From contig NZ_DFQV01000012.1 in NCBI RefSeq assembly GCF_002377945.1, positions 11,131-75,130 on the forward strand: a stretch of DNA of 64,000 nucleotides, written 5' to 3'. The DNA comes from Psychrobacter sp. UBA3480. GTDB taxonomy: Bacteria; Pseudomonadota; Gammaproteobacteria; Pseudomonadales; Moraxellaceae. Below, piece by piece: positions 1 to 8,600 of the stretch (within the stretch, counting starts at the first letter, position 1; each line of letters starts with the position of its first letter). Made by a program: the position numbers and the translations under genes. The notes under the pieces were generated by a model. The model did no database searches and was not told where the DNA came from. It saw only the letters and a list, made by a program, of their open reading frames with translations.

Positions 1-128
1 ATTTTATTTTGACGTCATGATAAAGAGTATCAGTGACTGACTATCAACTATTGCTGTTAATTGTCATCGATATCTAAAACTACTTTTTTAAAATCGACCC
101 TTAAAACATAACGACGTGCGTAAACCTT

Positions 129-1376
129 ATGATTGAAAAATACAACTTATTCTTATTAATCTGCGGGATTGCCTTTTTACTCGGGGCCTTGTTTCCTGTT
201 ATTTTTAAGCGCACCTCTATATCATTACCGATGCTCCAAGTCAGCTTCGGTCTGATGATGGGCTACTGGTGGACGTCTTTATCCTTTTTAGACCCACTTG
301 ATAACGGTTTACTCATCGAGAAACTGACTGAGATTGTTGTATTGGTCTCATTGGTTGGTGCTGGTATTAAAATCGACACTGAGTTGTCTTGGCGACTGTG
401 GCGACCAACAGTAAGACTGCTACTTATCACCATGCCTATTGGTATTTTTGCGATGGCAGTCTTGGGGTATTACGCGTTTGGTTTGAGCCTTGGTGCAGCT
501 ATTTTATTAGGTGCAGTGTTAGCACCCACTGATCCAGTATTAGCTTCGAGCATTCAGGTGGGACCTCCCAATACAGGAGGAGAAGACACACCGCGCTTTA
601 CTTTAACGTCAGAGGCAGGATTGAACGATGGTCTGGCTTTTCCGTTTGTGTACCTAGCGATTAAGATTGCAGAAGCATTCAGTGAAGGCAAAGCCTTTAC
701 CTACGAGATGCTATGGTCGTGGTTTACTCATGATGTCTTATGGAAAATTGGCGCAGGCGTAGTGGTGGGTGTATTAGTTGGTAAATTATTGGCCAAAATC
801 GTGTTTTCTAAACATACCCGTGAGACTACTATCTCGCAAGGCTATGTGGTTATTGCATTGACGCTACTAGCCTATGGTCTTGCCGAGTATGTGCACAGTT
901 ATGGCTTTATCGCTGTATTTGTGGCCGCATTTGCGTTTCGTCGCTCGGAGTGTGAGCATACCTATCACCAAAAACTGCATGATTTCGCTGAGCAATCAGA
1001 AGGCTTACTGATGTCATTAGTTCTGGTTATCTTCGGTATGTTCCTTGGTCAAGGATTGCAGGCAGGTGTCGAGTTGACATGGCGTGTCTATATCGTCAGC
1101 TTTACTTTCCTACTACTTATACGTCCGATTGGTGGATTTATTGCTTTATCAGGATTGAACTTACCTCATACCGAGAAATACGCGATATCAGCTTTGGGTA
1201 TTCGCGGTATCGGTACTTTGTATTATCTGTCTTATGCGCTTAATCAAGGTTTCTTCGCGGATGAAGATGCGCTTAAATTGTGGATTGTTTGTTCAATTGT
1301 CATTTTGACTTCTATCTTTATCCACGGTCTCAGCGCATCAAGATTGCTCAAAATGACACCAAACAAGCAGCATTAA
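129..1376 (+). CDS. NhaP-type (CPA1) cation:proton antiporter
   Basis: Inner-membrane sodium or potassium/proton exchanger of the CPA1 family, for pH and salt homeostasis. The 415-residue protein is almost entirely hydrophobic, with roughly a dozen membrane helices. It carries the APTDP motif at residues 132-136 and the paired Asn166-Asp167 in SEAGLNDG, the ion-binding signature of CPA1 members (CPA2 proteins have Asp-Asp). No clear Shine-Dalgarno sequence precedes the ATG, but this start places the first helix at the N-terminus as expected. It is a single-gene unit, convergent with the serine hydrolase, and its stop codon lies inside a terminator hairpin. Family assignment is firm; whether it moves Na+ or K+ cannot be read from sequence. 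Confidence 0.9.
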   Translation: MIEKYNLFLLICGIAFLLGALFPVIFKRTSISLPMLQVSFGLMMGYWWTSLSFLDPLDNGLLIEKLTEIVVLVSLVGAGIKIDTELSWRLWRPTVRLLLITMPIGIFAMAVLGYYAFGLSLGAAILLGAVLAPTDPVLASSIQVGPPNTGGEDTPRFTLTSEAGLNDGLAFPFVYLAIKIAEAFSEGKAFTYEMLWSWFTHDVLWKIGAGVVVGVLVGKLLAKIVFSKHTRETTISQGYVVIALTLLAYGLAEYVHSYGFIAVFVAAFAFRRSECEHTYHQKLHDFAEQSEGLLMSLVLVIFGMFLGQGLQAGVELTWRVYIVSFTFLLLIRPIGGFIALSGLNLPHTEKYAISALGIRGIGTLYYLSYALNQGFFADEDALKLWIVCSIVILTSIFIHGLSASRLLKMTPNKQH

Positions 1377-1396
1377 CATTAATGCTGCTTATATTT
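1365..1396. terminator. Perfect inverted repeat overlapping a stop codon, likely bidirectional terminator
   Basis: Twelve bases (AAGCAGCATTAA, 1365-1376) are repeated in exact reverse complement at 1379-1390, separated only by CA. The left arm includes the last codons and stop of the antiporter. It sits between convergent genes and can serve both; the U-rich tail on the plus side is short. Confidence 0.65.
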
Positions 1397-1431
1397 GAAA
1401 CAGAATTAATTCGCGATTGAAGTTGGCACTA

Positions 1432-2868
1432 TTAAAGTATCTCTTCTACCCAGCTCAAGACAGCTTCTGTCAGCGAAAACTGACGAACGTCATTGAGCAT
1501 GGTGGTATCAAAATTGTGAATAAAAGCAAATGACAATTGGCGCTCAGGGTCGCACCAAGCAACCGATCCGTTATATCCCATATGCCCAAATCCTGATAAA
1601 GCAGGACTTATTCTCTTATCCGTATCATTGTTGTTAGCATACAAGCTAAATAATCTATGATAGCCCAATCGCCATTTCATGGCCGCTGGCATAACCGCAT
1701 CTAAACCCTCAACCTGCGGTGTAGATAACTGCTCAAAAGTAGCACTATCGATCAGTATTTTTCCTTGCCATATACCGCCATTAGCGAGCATTGCATAAAT
1801 CGTTGCCAGTGCTTTAGCGGAAGCGACACCATTTGCCGCTGGAATGATCGCCTGTAGTGTCTGAGGGTTATGATAATCAAGCGCGTGCTTGCCAGCAGGT
1901 ATCAGAGCTGCCTTATAGTTTTTTAGATTGAGCTGACTGGTATTAAAATATAAGCTATTGATACGCGCCGTATTTAATATAGGTTGTACGCTATCATTAT
2001 TAGAGCTATCTAGATTTTCATCAAGGCTGTCATCAAGGCTACTTTGCGTCTCAGCTGCACGCTTGTCGTTTAGCATTTTCTGTTGCCAGCAATGATAACT
2101 AGGTAAGCTTGCATAAGTACGTAAAGTCTCTTGAGAGTCTACTTTTAAGGTTGGTTTTTGACGTCTCGATTTTAATTGAGAGCTTGTATCCTCTGTTTCT
2201 TCAAAATCTTTGGCCAATTTTGCCACCTGATCTACTTTACTCTCTGGCACACCAAAATAGCAGCTGTCGGCAATACCCAGAGGCTCCGTTAGATACTGGC
2301 GCAGTGCTGCAGCGAATGGTAAGTTCGTAACCGCCTCTACTACGCCGCCCAATACCCAACCGTAGACCAATGCACTATAAGCGCTGTCATATTTGGGCGC
2401 ATCTTCGGGAGAGTTAATGGGCATCGCTGCAATGTGGCGCAGCATCGTATCCCAATCGAGTACTGTCTCACTATCGACATCGATACTTTGAATCGAAAAC
2501 AAATCGGCCTGATGTGACATAACTTGTCGTAACGTCATTTGGTCTTTACCGTTTGCAGCAAACTCTGGCCAGTAATGGGCAATAGGTTTGTCATATTCGA
2601 TCAGTTGCTGCGAAACCAGCACATGAACCAATGTTGCCAATACCCCTTTACCAGTAGAAAAATTAATCGCCAACGTATTGGGCTGCCACGACATATCAGG
2701 ACGCGCCATACCTGTACTGGCTTGCGCAATGCACTGACCTGCTTGATACACGGCCACAGCCCCGCCAGCAGGTGCATCATCAAGCTGTAAATCTGTCAGT
2801 AGTTGCTGTAATTTGTTTTGAAAGTCAACGTTTATAGATGTATTAGAATTTTCTGTATTATGATCCAT
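1432..2868 (-). CDS. Serine hydrolase of the class C beta-lactamase / EstB esterase family
   Basis: Predicted serine esterase or peptidase with the penicillin-binding-protein fold. The nucleophile motif is S71-T-G-K74, the second motif is Y164-S-A in place of the usual Tyr-x-Asn, and the third is H429-M-G431, standing where KTG is found in true beta-lactamases. That H-x-G form is usual in EstB-like esterases, so antibiotic hydrolysis is unlikely. No signal peptide is visible, so it is probably cytoplasmic. Between about residues 205 and 320 there is a long polar insert rich in Ser, Asp, Asn and Gln that interrupts the fold and explains the large size (478 aa against about 390 typical). AAGG lies upstream of the ATG. 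The substrate is unknown. Confidence 0.85.
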   Translation of the reverse strand: MDHNTENSNTSINVDFQNKLQQLLTDLQLDDAPAGGAVAVYQAGQCIAQASTGMARPDMSWQPNTLAINFSTGKGVLATLVHVLVSQQLIEYDKPIAHYWPEFAANGKDQMTLRQVMSHQADLFSIQSIDVDSETVLDWDTMLRHIAAMPINSPEDAPKYDSAYSALVYGWVLGGVVEAVTNLPFAAALRQYLTEPLGIADSCYFGVPESKVDQVAKLAKDFEETEDTSSQLKSRRQKPTLKVDSQETLRTYASLPSYHCWQQKMLNDKRAAETQSSLDDSLDENLDSSNNDSVQPILNTARINSLYFNTSQLNLKNYKAALIPAGKHALDYHNPQTLQAIIPAANGVASAKALATIYAMLANGGIWQGKILIDSATFEQLSTPQVEGLDAVMPAAMKWRLGYHRLFSLYANNNDTDKRISPALSGFGHMGYNGSVAWCDPERQLSFAFIHNFDTTMLNDVRQFSLTEAVLSWVEEIL

Positions 2869-2974
2869 TATTATTACCTTGCTCCAGTGATATAAGTTAT
2901 TCTATTTTTAAGATGATAGTAATACACAAGCTATATAAAATATTCGAACCAGTATAAATGAATTATGAGCCAAT

Positions 2975-3005
2975 AAAAAAGGCCACCTATTGGTCGCCTT
3001 TTTTA
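2975..3005 (-). terminator. Rho-independent terminator
   Basis: Thirteen-base stem with one mismatch (AAAAAAGGCCACC against GGTCGCCTTTTTT) and loop TATT. It lies downstream of the DUF442 gene on the minus strand. T-runs occur on both sides. Confidence 0.8.
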
Positions 3006-3079
3006 TTATTTATTCCGATAATATTTTTAGAGTTTGCTAACGTCTAAGACAGCACTAACATTCGATGCCATAAATCTGG

Positions 3080-3652
3080 TTAGCGCGGTACTAGCAAACG
3101 ATTATGGACTTCTTGTTCAAGCTTAGTCAAACCATGACTGCGACCACGTTCCATCGCTGTATCCATCTTACGTCCACGTAACCATCCTGCCCGCAGCGCA
3201 ATTGCGGCTCCTACTCTATTACCCGACCCACAGTGCATAGCGACTTTTTTGCCATGGTGCTGGCGTAATACATTATCAAATGCCAATATTTTAAGCTGCT
3301 TTAACTCTTTAGCACCGCTGATAGGCAGCTGTTCGTAGTGCATACCTGCCTGCTCAACTGCTGATGCCTCATCAAAGCTCAACTCGTCATCAGGCTGCAA
3401 GTTGATGACCAGCTCGACGCCCGCTTTCGCTAAAGCCGCGACTTTTTTGTCATCTAACGCACCGCATACGATAGTGTTTGCGTCTGGACGAAAATAAGGC
3501 TCAAAGATAACGGCCAAATCAATGCCATTATCGGCACTAACATGAATGTTAGCGACGCTATCGTTAGCAGCGACCGTATCAGTCGCTATCGAGTTATCTG
3601 TTTGATCTACGTCTATCGCGTTTTCTTCTGAAGGCATGTTTTGTGAAGTCAT
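3080..3652 (-). CDS. DUF442 (beta-lactamase hydrolase-like) phosphatase-fold protein
   Basis: Small protein (190 aa) of the DUF442/Blh-like family, related to dual-specificity phosphatases. The first 45 residues are acidic and low in complexity; the domain runs from about residue 46 to the end. The putative active-site loop is H140-C141-G-S-G-N-R146, a Cys-x4-Arg loop as in DUF442 rather than the Cys-x5-Arg of classical tyrosine phosphatases. Family members elsewhere are linked to sulfide oxidation or occur as stand-alone domains; the substrate here is unknown. No strong ribosome binding site is seen before the ATG, so part of the low-complexity N-terminus could be misassigned. The gene is read toward its own terminator at 2975-3005. 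Confidence 0.8.
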   Translation of the reverse strand: MTSQNMPSEENAIDVDQTDNSIATDTVAANDSVANIHVSADNGIDLAVIFEPYFRPDANTIVCGALDDKKVAALAKAGVELVINLQPDDELSFDEASAVEQAGMHYEQLPISGAKELKQLKILAFDNVLRQHHGKKVAMHCGSGNRVGAAIALRAGWLRGRKMDTAMERGRSHGLTKLEQEVHNRLLVPR

Positions 3653-3709
3653 AATAATAAATATGTACGTTAAATATGGCTGTTAAATAGAAGCTTTATG
3701 ATGTTTATA

Positions 3710-4624
3710 CTACTTGCTGTCACTCTTTAGTGTTACAACACCCGCCAAATGAGGTTTATTGTTTTTAGAGCTATATAGTCCAAACTCACAAGTATCATCT
3801 ACGTTTGTAAGTTGAACTACTGGCTCAGCAATCAACTCTACTTCAGCTGGTAAAAAGATAGGCAGCTTAAATGAGACGTCAATCGTGTAAGCATCAGGCA
3901 AGTCGCCCATTAGAGCAAGGCACTTAGCCTTTGACCACATACCGTGTGCAATCGCTTTAGGGAAACCAAACGCGCGTGCTGATAGTGGATGCAAATGAAT
4001 CAAGTTAAAGTCGCCTGAGACAAAAGCATAACGACGACCGATATCTTCTGGCACTTCAAAAATGCTATGAACACCTTCTTCGTTTACTTCAGGCTTGACC
4101 ATGACCGGACGCGGTGTGCTCTTTTTATCTTTACTGCTAGGTTTTTTGCTACGTGATAAATAAGTTGACGTGCCTTCCCAGATGACTTCATCTTCTGACT
4201 TTACGATAGTCACAAAGTCAAACTGCTGACCTTGGGCATGATCGCGCAGGTTATCAAAAGTGACCGACATTGCTACCGTTTCACGCTCTCCAATCGGGCG
4301 ATACTGGGTGACGCTATTATCAACGTGAACAAGACCCAACATAGCAAATGGGAATGGCTCTTTGACCATCATGTTCATCTGCAGCGTCTGTGACAATACT
4401 GAAAAGTAAGTTGCTGGCACTTTGCCATCATCAGCAAAACCGCAAATTTTACGATAGTCATCTAGGTTTTCTTGATCGATATGCAAGTCATCTACATAGT
4501 AAGTAGATTGTGGCAACTGGTCTCTACTGACCTTGCCACCATTACCGATAGGCAATAAGCTTTTGACAATATTGGCATAAGTGGTGTGCGCTTTTGGCAA
4601 CGCATCATAATGTTTGTCTGACAT
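3710..4624 (-). CDS. MaoC/HtdX-like hotdog (R)-specific enoyl-CoA hydratase
   Basis: Double-hotdog dehydratase of 304 residues expected to hydrate trans-2-enoyl-CoA (or -ACP) to the 3-hydroxyacyl form. The C-terminal hotdog carries the hydratase motif with D205 and H210 in SGDFNLIHLHP, then the AHGMW segment near residue 227. The N-terminal half is the degenerate hotdog typical of two-domain members such as mycobacterial HtdX. A Lys/Ser/Pro linker (about 158-180) separates the halves. AGGAT sits 8 bases before the ATG. It follows the long FabG gene on the same strand and faces the divergent thiolase, giving hydratase, reductase and thiolase together: the set for a reversible beta-oxidation-type cycle. 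A terminator at 4798-4825 suggests it also has its own promoter. Confidence 0.85.
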   Translation of the reverse strand: MSDKHYDALPKAHTTYANIVKSLLPIGNGGKVSRDQLPQSTYYVDDLHIDQENLDDYRKICGFADDGKVPATYFSVLSQTLQMNMMVKEPFPFAMLGLVHVDNSVTQYRPIGERETVAMSVTFDNLRDHAQGQQFDFVTIVKSEDEVIWEGTSTYLSRSKKPSSKDKKSTPRPVMVKPEVNEEGVHSIFEVPEDIGRRYAFVSGDFNLIHLHPLSARAFGFPKAIAHGMWSKAKCLALMGDLPDAYTIDVSFKLPIFLPAEVELIAEPVVQLTNVDDTCEFGLYSSKNNKPHLAGVVTLKSDSK

Positions 4625-4948
4625 AAGTACATCCTAAGTGTGGCTTGAACAAGTTCTTTAATGTATATAAAGACAATCTGCAGTCATTGACTAAAGCCTA
4701 CTATTAAATCATCTAATAAGCATTAAATTCAATCAACCTCATGAGTATCTTTAATAGCAAAAAATAGTTTGGCTATTGGTTCTTGTGTTTTTATCATAAA
4801 AAAGCCACCCTTGGGCAGCTTTATTACACTTTATCAGAGATTATTTCGTAAGCATATGTGATACAAACGAGAAATAATAGCTCATATGATACAACTACTT
4901 TCTCTACCTGCACCTTATTTCTCACATATACCTATCAATTAATCAATG
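4625..4948. other. 324-bp intergenic region between hydratase and FabG genes
   Basis: AT-rich spacer between two minus-strand genes. It contains the FabG terminator (4798-4825) and presumably the promoter of the hydratase gene between 4625 and 4790. I see no open reading frame with a ribosome binding site and no RNA gene. Confidence 0.6.
4798..4825 (-). terminator. Rho-independent terminator of the FabG gene
   Basis: On the minus strand, AAAGCTGCCC and GGGTGGCTTT form a ten-base stem containing adjacent U-G and G-U wobble pairs, followed by a T-run. Nearly the same core recurs at 27776-27804. Confidence 0.75.
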
Positions 4949-6349
4949 TTATGCACCAAGTAAGCTTTGACCACAGACGCGAACCGTGTTGCCATTTAGA
5001 CCGCCAGACGCAGGTGAAGCGAACCATGCGATAGTCTCAGCCACATCTACTGGCAGGCCGCCTTGGCTCATTGAGTTCATGCGGCGACCAGCTTCACGAA
5101 TAGCAAATGGAATGGCTTCTGTCATTTGGGTTTCGATGAAACCAGGAGCGACTGCATTGATCGTCATGCCTTTAGCATTGTCTTCTAATTGCTTGGCAGT
5201 TGCGTTAACCAAACCAATTACCCCAGCTTTAGAAGTGGCATAGTTGGTCTGACCCATGTTGCCAGCGATACCTGAAATTGACGACACACATACGATACGT
5301 GCGTTTTCTTTCAGTACGTCATTGTCCAACAAGTAGCGATTCAATCTAGCGATACTGCCCAAGTTGATATCAATGACCATGTTCCACTTTTTCTCATCCA
5401 TTTTAGCCAACGTCTTATCACGAGTCACGCCAGCATTATGGATGATTGAATCTAAACCACCACGTTTTTGGGCAGCGTCAGCGATTTCTGCACCAGCGTC
5501 TTCACTAGTGATATCTACTGTCAAAGCAGAGCCACTGATTTCGCTAGCAACTTTTTGTAGGTCAGCTTGCTGCTGCGGTACATCTAGACAGATAACATGC
5601 GCCCCTTCACGAGCCAATACACGAGCGATAGCTTCGCCAATACCACGACTTGCGCCAGTCACTAGCATAGTTTTACCGCCCAAAGGCTGGTTCCAGTCAA
5701 CATCGACTGAGCTGCCTTTACTGACACGTACTACTTGTCCTGATACGTAAGCTGAACGAGCTGAGGTAAAAAAGCGTAAGGTTGAATCTAGGTTTTGCTC
5801 TGCGCCTTCTTCAACATAAATCAGCTGCGCTGTGATACCGCGCTTAAACTCTTTACCCACTGACTTCACAAAACCCTCAAGCGAGCGTTGAGCCATTGCA
5901 GATTCAATATCAGTGATGTTCTCTGGCGTACGACCAACCACAACCACACGGCCTGATTTTTCTACGCGGCGTGCAACTGTATGGAAAAACTCATAAAGCT
6001 CTTTTAGCTGTTCAGCATTGCTGATATTACTGGCATCAAAAAGCAGTACTTTGAATTGATCATCGCCGCCCGTGTTAGCTTTTGTCTCAACGCCTGCATC
6101 AGCAAGTGCGTCTTTGATATCATCACTGCTGTTTACATATACTTCGGCATGGACGTCTGACAGGATACGGGCAACAGACTCACTGACACTCTTGTCATCA
6201 CCAGTAGCACGGCCAACCAATACGCTACCACGCACCAAACGCTCACCGCTTTCGAAACGATCAAGCGTCGTTGGCATCGGCAAACCTAAGTTTTTTGCTA
6301 CTTTTTTGCCAATAGAAGATTGAACAAAATCACCGTAACGGTCTGACAT
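4949..6349 (-). CDS. High-molecular-weight 3-oxoacyl-CoA/ACP reductase (FabG4-like)
   Basis: Two-domain short-chain dehydrogenase that reduces 3-oxoacyl thioesters, 466 aa against about 245 for ordinary FabG. Residues 1-210 are a flavodoxin-like N-terminal domain, as in mycobacterial FabG4. Residues 225-466 are the Rossmann ketoreductase, with cofactor motif TGASRGIG (231-238), NAG (305-307) and catalytic N329, S357, Y370 and K374, all present. The start is placed at the ATG preceded by TAAGGAT; the frame extends 25 hydrophobic codons upstream, but these do not match the family and lack a binding site. It pairs with the hydratase downstream and the divergent thiolase upstream. NADH versus NADPH preference and chain length are not decidable here. 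Confidence 0.88.
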   Translation of the reverse strand: MSDRYGDFVQSSIGKKVAKNLGLPMPTTLDRFESGERLVRGSVLVGRATGDDKSVSESVARILSDVHAEVYVNSSDDIKDALADAGVETKANTGGDDQFKVLLFDASNISNAEQLKELYEFFHTVARRVEKSGRVVVVGRTPENITDIESAMAQRSLEGFVKSVGKEFKRGITAQLIYVEEGAEQNLDSTLRFFTSARSAYVSGQVVRVSKGSSVDVDWNQPLGGKTMLVTGASRGIGEAIARVLAREGAHVICLDVPQQQADLQKVASEISGSALTVDITSEDAGAEIADAAQKRGGLDSIIHNAGVTRDKTLAKMDEKKWNMVIDINLGSIARLNRYLLDNDVLKENARIVCVSSISGIAGNMGQTNYATSKAGVIGLVNATAKQLEDNAKGMTINAVAPGFIETQMTEAIPFAIREAGRRMNSMSQGGLPVDVAETIAWFASPASGGLNGNTVRVCGQSLLGA

Positions 6350-6898
6350 AATATAATCCTTATAATTAATGATTCGTATAATAATAAAAAATGCAATGAA
6401 TCTATTATATAGAGACATTGACATCGTAATTATTTAAATTTAGTAAATCGCCTCAAAACTAGCCTAACTATACACTTCCCTTATAAACAAGTCCAAAAAC
6501 AGATAATGTCTACAACAATCTGTAAACAAGTCAGTATACAAGCCAGTCGTTTTTAGCAGCGTTAAGCGCCACTATAACATGTTAAAATCTGACCTATAGG
6601 TTATGGCATACTTAATTATTGATAACAATATATTATCAAACGTACTGTTATGCAATGCTAATATTTCTTACTAGCCAGTCTATTAGAGCGATGCGTCATG
6701 GTCATGAATCTACTACCGACCTCATACAAGCGTCACATAGTTTGCTAAAGAGATACATTAAGTGAATAAAAAACGCCTTATGATAAACAGCTGTATTGCG
6801 TAATAAATGATAATATTTGCTTGTATAAAATAACTTAACTATTTTTTATTGTTACCTATCACTTTTTACTTCTACCCATACTTTTTAAGGATAATATT
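6350..6898. other. 549-bp divergent promoter region between fabG4-like gene and thiolase
   Basis: AT-rich control region for two divergent units. It contains the palindrome at 6619-6639 and a ten-base direct repeat (TAAACAAGTC at 6484-6493 and 6523-6532, 39 bases apart). No protein gene with a binding site was found. The promoters for both directions must lie here; I could not place them with confidence. Confidence 0.55.
6619..6639. promoter_or_regulatory. Operator-like palindrome in the divergent promoter region
   Basis: TTGATAA and TTATCAA are exact inverted seven-base arms separated by seven bases, a spacing suited to a dimeric repressor. It lies about 260 bases before the thiolase start and 270 before the reductase start. 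The background is AT-rich, so chance remains possible. Confidence 0.35.
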
Positions 6899-8413
6899 AT
6901 GAGTAATAAAAACAATCATCCAGATAGCCCTGTTGTTGAAAGTACAGTTGTTAAAGCAACGGATACAAAATCAGATACAGCAAAAAAAGAAACCGCTGCA
7001 AAAAATACCTCGACTAAAGAAACTAGTGCTAAAGAAACTGCTAGCAAAAAAGCGGTCGATGAAAAAGTAGAAACCACTACTGCCAAAAAACCTGCTCCAG
7101 CTAAAAAAGCCAGCACAACCAAACCAGCTTCAAACCTGAATCGTGTTGCTATTTTAGGTGGTAACCGTATTCCATTCGCGCGCTCGAACGGATCATACGC
7201 TGACGTTAGCAACACAGATATGCTAACCGCTGCATTGGACGGTTTGGTTGAGCGTTATAACCTGCAAGGCGAAACCGTAGGTGAAGTGGTATCTGGCGCA
7301 GTCATGAAACTTAGCCGTGATATCAACCTTACTCGTGAAGCCACACTGAATACTGCGCTAAACCCACATACGCCAACTTATGATATTTCACAAGCTTGCG
7401 GTACTGGCTTACAAGCGACCTTTGCTTCTGCTAACAAGATTGCACTGGGTCTGATCGATTCGGCAATCACTGGCGGTGTAGATACTACTTCTGACGCTCC
7501 TATTGCTGTCGGCGATGGCTTGCGTAAAGTACTGATCAAACTTGGTGCAGCAAAAGACAACAAACAACGTCTAAAAGCACTAATGGGTCTCAATCCAAAA
7601 GACTTAATCGATTCACCGCAAAACGGTGAGCCACGTACTGGCCTATCAATGGGCGATCATCAGGCGATTACTACGCTTGAGTGGAATATCAGTCGTGAAG
7701 CGCAGGATGAGCTTGCATTTAACAGCCATCAAAACCTAGCACGCGCTTATGACGAAGGTTTCTTTGACGACTTGATCACGCCATATAAAGGCCTGACTCG
7801 TGATAACAACTTGCGTCCAGATACTACATTAGAAAAACTGGGTAAATTAAAGCCAGTTTTTGGTAGAAAAAATGCCAATCCAACGATGACAGCTGCCAAC
7901 TCTACGCCGCTTACTGACGGTGCTTCTTGTGTACTACTAGGTACTGATGAGTGGGCAAAAGAGCACGGGCTAAAACCACTGGCTTATATCGTCCATCAAG
8001 AAACCGCAGCGGTAGACTTCATCGGTAAATCTGGCACCACAGAAGGCTTACTAATGGCACCAGCTTATGCGGTACCACGTATGCTTGAGCGCGCTGGTCT
8101 GACTCTACAAGACTTTGACTTTTACGAGATTCATGAAGCCTTCGCTTCACAAGTACTATCAACCTTAGCTGCTTGGGAAGATGAGAAATTCTGTGAAGAG
8201 CGCTTAGGCTTAGATGCCCCGCTAGGTTCTATTGATCGTAGCAAGCTAAACGTAAATGGTTCATCATTAGCCGCAGGCCATCCATTTGCGGCAACTGGTG
8301 GTCGTATTCTAGCTACTGCTGCTAAATTATTGGATCAAAAAGGTTCAGGCCGTGCACTTATTTCTATCTGCGCAGCAGGTGGTCAAGGCGTGACTTGTAT
8401 CCTAGAAAAATAA
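6899..8413 (+). CDS. Acetyl-CoA C-acyltransferase (FadA2/FadI-like thiolase) with Lys/Ala/Thr-rich N-terminal extension
   Basis: Thiolase that cleaves or condenses 3-ketoacyl-CoA with CoA. The catalytic residues are present: nucleophile C167 in QACGTG, H412 in IHEAFAS, H461 in AAGHPFAATG, and C491 in CAAGGQG. The enzyme core starts near residue 80. Residues 1-79 are an unusual tail of Lys, Ala, Thr and Glu in short repeats of the ETSAKET type, resembling the basic tails of histone-like or phasin proteins. AAGG lies 9 bases before the ATG, so translation does begin ahead of the tail. The gene is divergent from the FabG4-like reductase and ends at the terminator at 8482-8518. Direction of flux (degradation or synthesis) is not known. 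Confidence 0.9.
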   Translation: MSNKNNHPDSPVVESTVVKATDTKSDTAKKETAAKNTSTKETSAKETASKKAVDEKVETTTAKKPAPAKKASTTKPASNLNRVAILGGNRIPFARSNGSYADVSNTDMLTAALDGLVERYNLQGETVGEVVSGAVMKLSRDINLTREATLNTALNPHTPTYDISQACGTGLQATFASANKIALGLIDSAITGGVDTTSDAPIAVGDGLRKVLIKLGAAKDNKQRLKALMGLNPKDLIDSPQNGEPRTGLSMGDHQAITTLEWNISREAQDELAFNSHQNLARAYDEGFFDDLITPYKGLTRDNNLRPDTTLEKLGKLKPVFGRKNANPTMTAANSTPLTDGASCVLLGTDEWAKEHGLKPLAYIVHQETAAVDFIGKSGTTEGLLMAPAYAVPRMLERAGLTLQDFDFYEIHEAFASQVLSTLAAWEDEKFCEERLGLDAPLGSIDRSKLNVNGSSLAAGHPFAATGGRILATAAKLLDQKGSGRALISICAAGGQGVTCILEK

Positions 8414-8481
8414 GCTTGGTCACTTTTAAGTGAACAAGATACGCTGACTTATTATTTTAATCAGTGCATATCTACCAATAA

Positions 8482-8518
8482 AAAAAATGCCCTTTAATTT
8501 ATTTAAAGGGCATTTTTT
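8482..8518 (+). terminator. Rho-independent terminator of the thiolase gene
   Basis: Stem AAATGCCCTTTAA against TTAAAGGGCATTT with a short AT loop and a T-run. It overlaps the apparent upstream extension of the next reading frame, which argues against that extension being translated. Confidence 0.9.
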
Positions 8519-8600
8519 ATTGTCTGTACTTTGCTATGATAGAAACGACCTAGATAGTAGCCTCTTAAAAAAGCCGATACGCAAAACAAAGGTAATATTT

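Noticed and set aside
4986..6323. Plus-strand reading frames antisense to the FabG4-like gene (85, 128 and 83 codons)
   Set aside because: They mirror a strongly coding gene with all catalytic motifs, have no ribosome binding sites and show low-complexity composition typical of antisense shadows.
8487..8600. 38-codon upstream extension of PPK2
   Set aside because: It passes through the thiolase terminator hairpin and has no binding site; the ATG at 8601 has one.
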